Shown: piece after piece, positions 6,806 through 8,568 of the stretch | Layout: each line of letters begins with the position of its first letter | Numbering within the stretch: the stretch's first letter is position 1 | NCBI GenBank assembly: GCA_050122535.1 | Contig: JASFIT010000194.1 | Location: forward strand, 1 to 8,568 | Origin: JASFEQ01 sp050122535 | GTDB taxonomy: Bacteria; Desulfobacterota; DSM-4660; Desulfatiglandales; HGW-15 | DNA: 8,568 bases | Reading direction: 5' to 3' | Program-made: the position numbers and the translations under genes | Notes under the pieces: model-generated | What the model was told of the DNA's origin: nothing | The model's input: the letters and a program-made list of their open reading frames with translations, nothing else | The model's database searches: none

Positions 6806-6915
6806 ATCTATTCTAATGGTTCACCCTATACGAGCAAAGCTAAGCTGGCAGCAGCCTGAAGCATGAATGACTTTTCCTGTGTGAAAAAGGGTAGATTCAT
6901 GGAGGAGGACGAGAT

Positions 6916-6948
6916 GTAAAGAATCCGGGCCCAGAAGAGCCGCCTTTG
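6916..6948. repeat. Upstream similarity block, copy 2 (matches 3-35)
   Basis: Begins GTAAAGAATCC, then GGGCCC, and aligns gap-free to 3-35 with 27 of 33 identities. It lies 310 bases before the second copy of the promoter-proximal block. The rest of 6747-6996 holds no gene I can support. Confidence 0.5.
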
Positions 6949-6996
6949 GGGTAAACCTGTAAAGGATGATTTGCAGAATCGGCATTTATAAATTCT

Positions 6997-7201
6997 AAAT
7001 CCTGATATCGAAATCCGAAACAAATTCAAATATCGAATTTCCCAATGACCCAAACAAACCCATATGGACAAAATCCAAAGTTCTTTTGTTTAGGTAATTT
7101 GAATTTTTGTCATTTTTTATTGTTTCGAAACCGGGGACCCGCCCAAAGGGTGGGGAGTCCAAACGAAGTGCGGACAATTTCGGATTTCGCGCTTTGGATT
7201 T
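6997..7201. repeat. AT-rich non-coding element with nested inverted repeats
   Basis: The outer arms 6997-7020 and 7178-7201 are complementary at 19 of 24 positions, including a perfect 12-bp core CGAAATCCGAAA (7009-7020) with TTTCGGATTTCG (7178-7189). Just inside, AAATTCAAAT (7022-7031) pairs perfectly with ATTTGAATTT (7097-7106). A separate GC-rich hairpin sits at 7135-7160. Together these could fold as a branched structure. CGAAACAA (7016-7023) can alternatively pair with TTGTTTCG (7120-7127), so the arms are built from related short motifs. Short frames across it (for example 7045-7242 plus) have no recognisable domain. It may be a MITE-like or dispersed intergenic repeat; no flanking duplication is clear. 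Confidence 0.5.
7135..7160. other. GC-rich hairpin inside the AT-rich element
   Basis: GGAC-CCGCCC (7135-7144), loop AAA, then GGGTGG (7148-7153), a 3-base bulge and GTCC (7157-7160). One G-T pair would be stable only in RNA. No T-run follows, so it is not a standard terminator on the plus strand. Confidence 0.4.
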
Positions 7202-7225
7202 GGAGCCACATTATTGGTAAAGGTA

Positions 7226-7279
7226 AAGCCAAGAATTTCTAACTTGGCCCAGAGGACCAGGTTTTGACTTCAAAATAAA
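7226..7279 (+). promoter_or_regulatory. Shared upstream block, copy 2 (matches 310-364)
   Basis: Second copy of the ~55-base block, ending 33 bases before the acyl-CoA synthetase ATG. In this copy GCCAAG (7228-7233) and CTTGGC (7243-7248) form a perfect inverted repeat with a 9-base spacer, the shape of a repressor operator. CTTGG (7243-7247) can instead pair with CCAGG (7257-7261), giving two mutually exclusive stems if transcribed. Only part of this symmetry survives in copy 1, so DNA-level recognition of the shared primary sequence is equally possible. Confidence 0.6.
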
Positions 7280-7299
7280 TCGGCGATGAATGCATCCTT

Positions 7300-7304
7300 G
7301 GAGG
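7300..7304 (+). promoter_or_regulatory. Shine-Dalgarno site that decides the acyl-CoA synthetase start
   Basis: GGAGG lies 8 bases before ATG 7313. An in-frame ATG at 7286 would add nine residues but has no purine-rich site before it, so 7313 is preferred. Confidence 0.75.
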
Positions 7305-7312
7305 CGGAAGGC

Positions 7313-8568
7313 ATGTCAGATAGACTCATATTGAAAGAACTGTGCCGTTACAGCAGGGGAACTTTTGCCGATATTGTTTACAGAAATGCCCTTTTGCATG
7401 CCGATGATGAGGCCTTTTCATGCGGTGCCCAAAGAATAACTTTTGCCCAGTTTAACGCACGGGTGAACAGCTTGATCCATGCGCTTTTCTCCCTGGACGT
7501 CAAAAAAGGAGATGGCATCGCCGTCCTTTCATGGAACTGCCTTGAATATGTGGATGTTTTTGGGGTTGCAATGAAAGGGAGGTTTATTTACTCACCCTTC
7601 AATCCCAGACTCCATCCCGAAGAGCTCGAGTACCTCATCAATTATTCAGAGGCAAATACCCTTTTTGTTGGACCGGAACTTATCCCAACTGTGGACGGCT
7701 TGCGATCTCGCCTTCCCAAAGTGAAGCATTATATATCCTTCCAGGGCGCTGCTCCTGATATGCTCTCTTATGAGGAGTTGCTTGCCACACATCCACCCGC
7801 TGAGCCAGACGTAAATGTGAGCAGAGACGACCCCCTGCTCATTCTTTATACCAGTGGTACCACCGGTGTTCCTCGGGGTGCCCTCTACACCCATTTTCGC
7901 AAGTTGGATAACACCCGAATAAAAGCTCTGGAGATGGGTGTAAAGCCGGGAGACAGGGCTATCCAGGCATTGCCGCTTTTTCACATCGGTGGGGATAGCC
8001 ATGTGTGGCCCTTTTTTATTGTGGGGGGATCTACTGCGATCATGCCCCAAAGATCCTTTGATCCAGACGCCGTTCTCAAAGCAATCCAAGATGAGAAAGC
8101 AACGGATATACAACTTGTCCCCACTCAGCTAAATGCACTACTGTCTCAACCGAATCTCAAGGAGTACGACCTGAGCAGCCTGAAGCGAATCTACTATGCG
8201 GCATCGCCCATGCCCGTGGAGTTATTGCGAAAGGGTCTTGAGATATTTGGCCCCGTTTTTACGCAGGGCTATGGTCAGACCGAATCGGGCCCGCAAATTA
8301 CTTCCCTTCCCAGGAAGGCTCACCTGGTATTAGACAGGCCATTGCAAGAACAAAAAGTGTTAATTTCCTGCGGACAGCCGAGTCTTGGTGTTCACGTGAG
8401 AGTGGTGGATGAAAAGAATAATGATGTTGCGCCTGGTGTGGTGGGCGAGATCATTGCACAGAGTGATTCCATCATGGCTGAGTACTGGCAGAGGCCAGAG
8501 GAAACCCTTGAGGCCATTACTGCTGGATGGCTCCATACCGGAGATCTGGGATACTATGATGAAAAAGG
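7313..8568 (+). CDS. AMP-dependent acyl-CoA synthetase/ligase (3' end beyond window)
   Basis: 418 complete codons are present and the frame is open at the window edge; family members are about 500-560 residues, so the C-terminal lid is missing. The enzyme would adenylate a carboxylic acid with ATP and transfer it to CoA. Adenylate-forming motifs are clear: ILYTSGTTGVPRGA (177-190; P-loop, with Arg where Lys is commoner), LPLFHIGG (220-227), YGQTESGP (320-327) and GWLHTGDLGYYDEK (405-418). The catalytic lysine near the C-terminus is not covered. Fatty, aromatic and alicyclic acid ligases share these motifs, so the substrate is undetermined. It is monocistronic at its 5' side and follows the second copy of the shared upstream block, which suggests co-regulation with the acyl-CoA dehydrogenase/molybdenum-enzyme operon. 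Confidence 0.93.
   Translation, partial: MSDRLILKELCRYSRGTFADIVYRNALLHADDEAFSCGAQRITFAQFNARVNSLIHALFSLDVKKGDGIAVLSWNCLEYVDVFGVAMKGRFIYSPFNPRLHPEELEYLINYSEANTLFVGPELIPTVDGLRSRLPKVKHYISFQGAAPDMLSYEELLATHPPAEPDVNVSRDDPLLILYTSGTTGVPRGALYTHFRKLDNTRIKALEMGVKPGDRAIQALPLFHIGGDSHVWPFFIVGGSTAIMPQRSFDPDAVLKAIQDEKATDIQLVPTQLNALLSQPNLKEYDLSSLKRIYYAASPMPVELLRKGLEIFGPVFTQGYGQTESGPQITSLPRKAHLVLDRPLQEQKVLISCGQPSLGVHVRVVDEKNNDVAPGVVGEIIAQSDSIMAEYWQRPEETLEAITAGWLHTGDLGYYDEK

Noticed and set aside
7045..7242. 65-codon plus-strand frame in the second non-coding region
   Set aside because: It lies inside the AT-rich inverted-repeat element, has no clear ribosome site and resembles no protein family I know.
7646..8113. 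155-codon frame antisense to the acyl-CoA synthetase
   Set aside because: The sense strand encodes clear adenylate-forming motifs throughout; the antisense frame is a shadow without domain features.

Overview
The window looks like chromosomal DNA of an anaerobic bacterium, most likely a Desulfobacterota (deltaproteobacterial) sulfate reducer or syntroph. This is an inference from gene content: a long-form acyl-CoA dehydrogenase, a three-subunit molybdenum hydroxylase whose FAD subunit has a cysteine-rich insert like that of 4-hydroxybenzoyl-CoA reductase, a DUF1638 protein and an AMP-forming acyl-CoA ligase. No rRNA, tRNA, CRISPR array, phage gene or transposase gene was seen.

Layout. Bases 1-394 are non-coding. 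They hold a ~218-bp element with inverted ends (71-288), followed by a short block (310-364) that recurs later in the window. Next comes a plus-strand operon: acyl-CoA dehydrogenase (395-2200), then after 42 bp the [2Fe-2S] subunit (about 2243-2758), the molybdopterin catalytic subunit (about 2758-5043) and the FAD/[4Fe-4S] subunit (5040-6011). The last three genes overlap at their stop/start codons, so they are probably translationally coupled. A DUF1638 gene (6054-6734, minus strand) converges on the operon. A second long non-coding stretch (6735-7312) holds an AT-rich element with inverted arms (about 6997-7201) and the second copy of the recurring block (7226-7279). An AMP-dependent acyl-CoA synthetase starts at 7313 and runs off the window after 418 codons.

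How the genes may work together. The ligase would activate a carboxylic acid to its CoA thioester, the dehydrogenase would desaturate an acyl-CoA, and the molybdenum enzyme would hydroxylate or reductively dehydroxylate a ring or acyl-CoA intermediate. The substrate cannot be read from the sequence. The best evidence that the ligase belongs with the operon is the ~55-bp block, about 90% identical, found at nearly the same distance from both start codons although the two loci are almost 7 kb apart. In both loci this block lies just downstream of an inverted-repeat element of similar size but different sequence, and a second weaker similarity lies about 310 bp upstream of it. This repeated upstream arrangement is the most unusual thing in the window.
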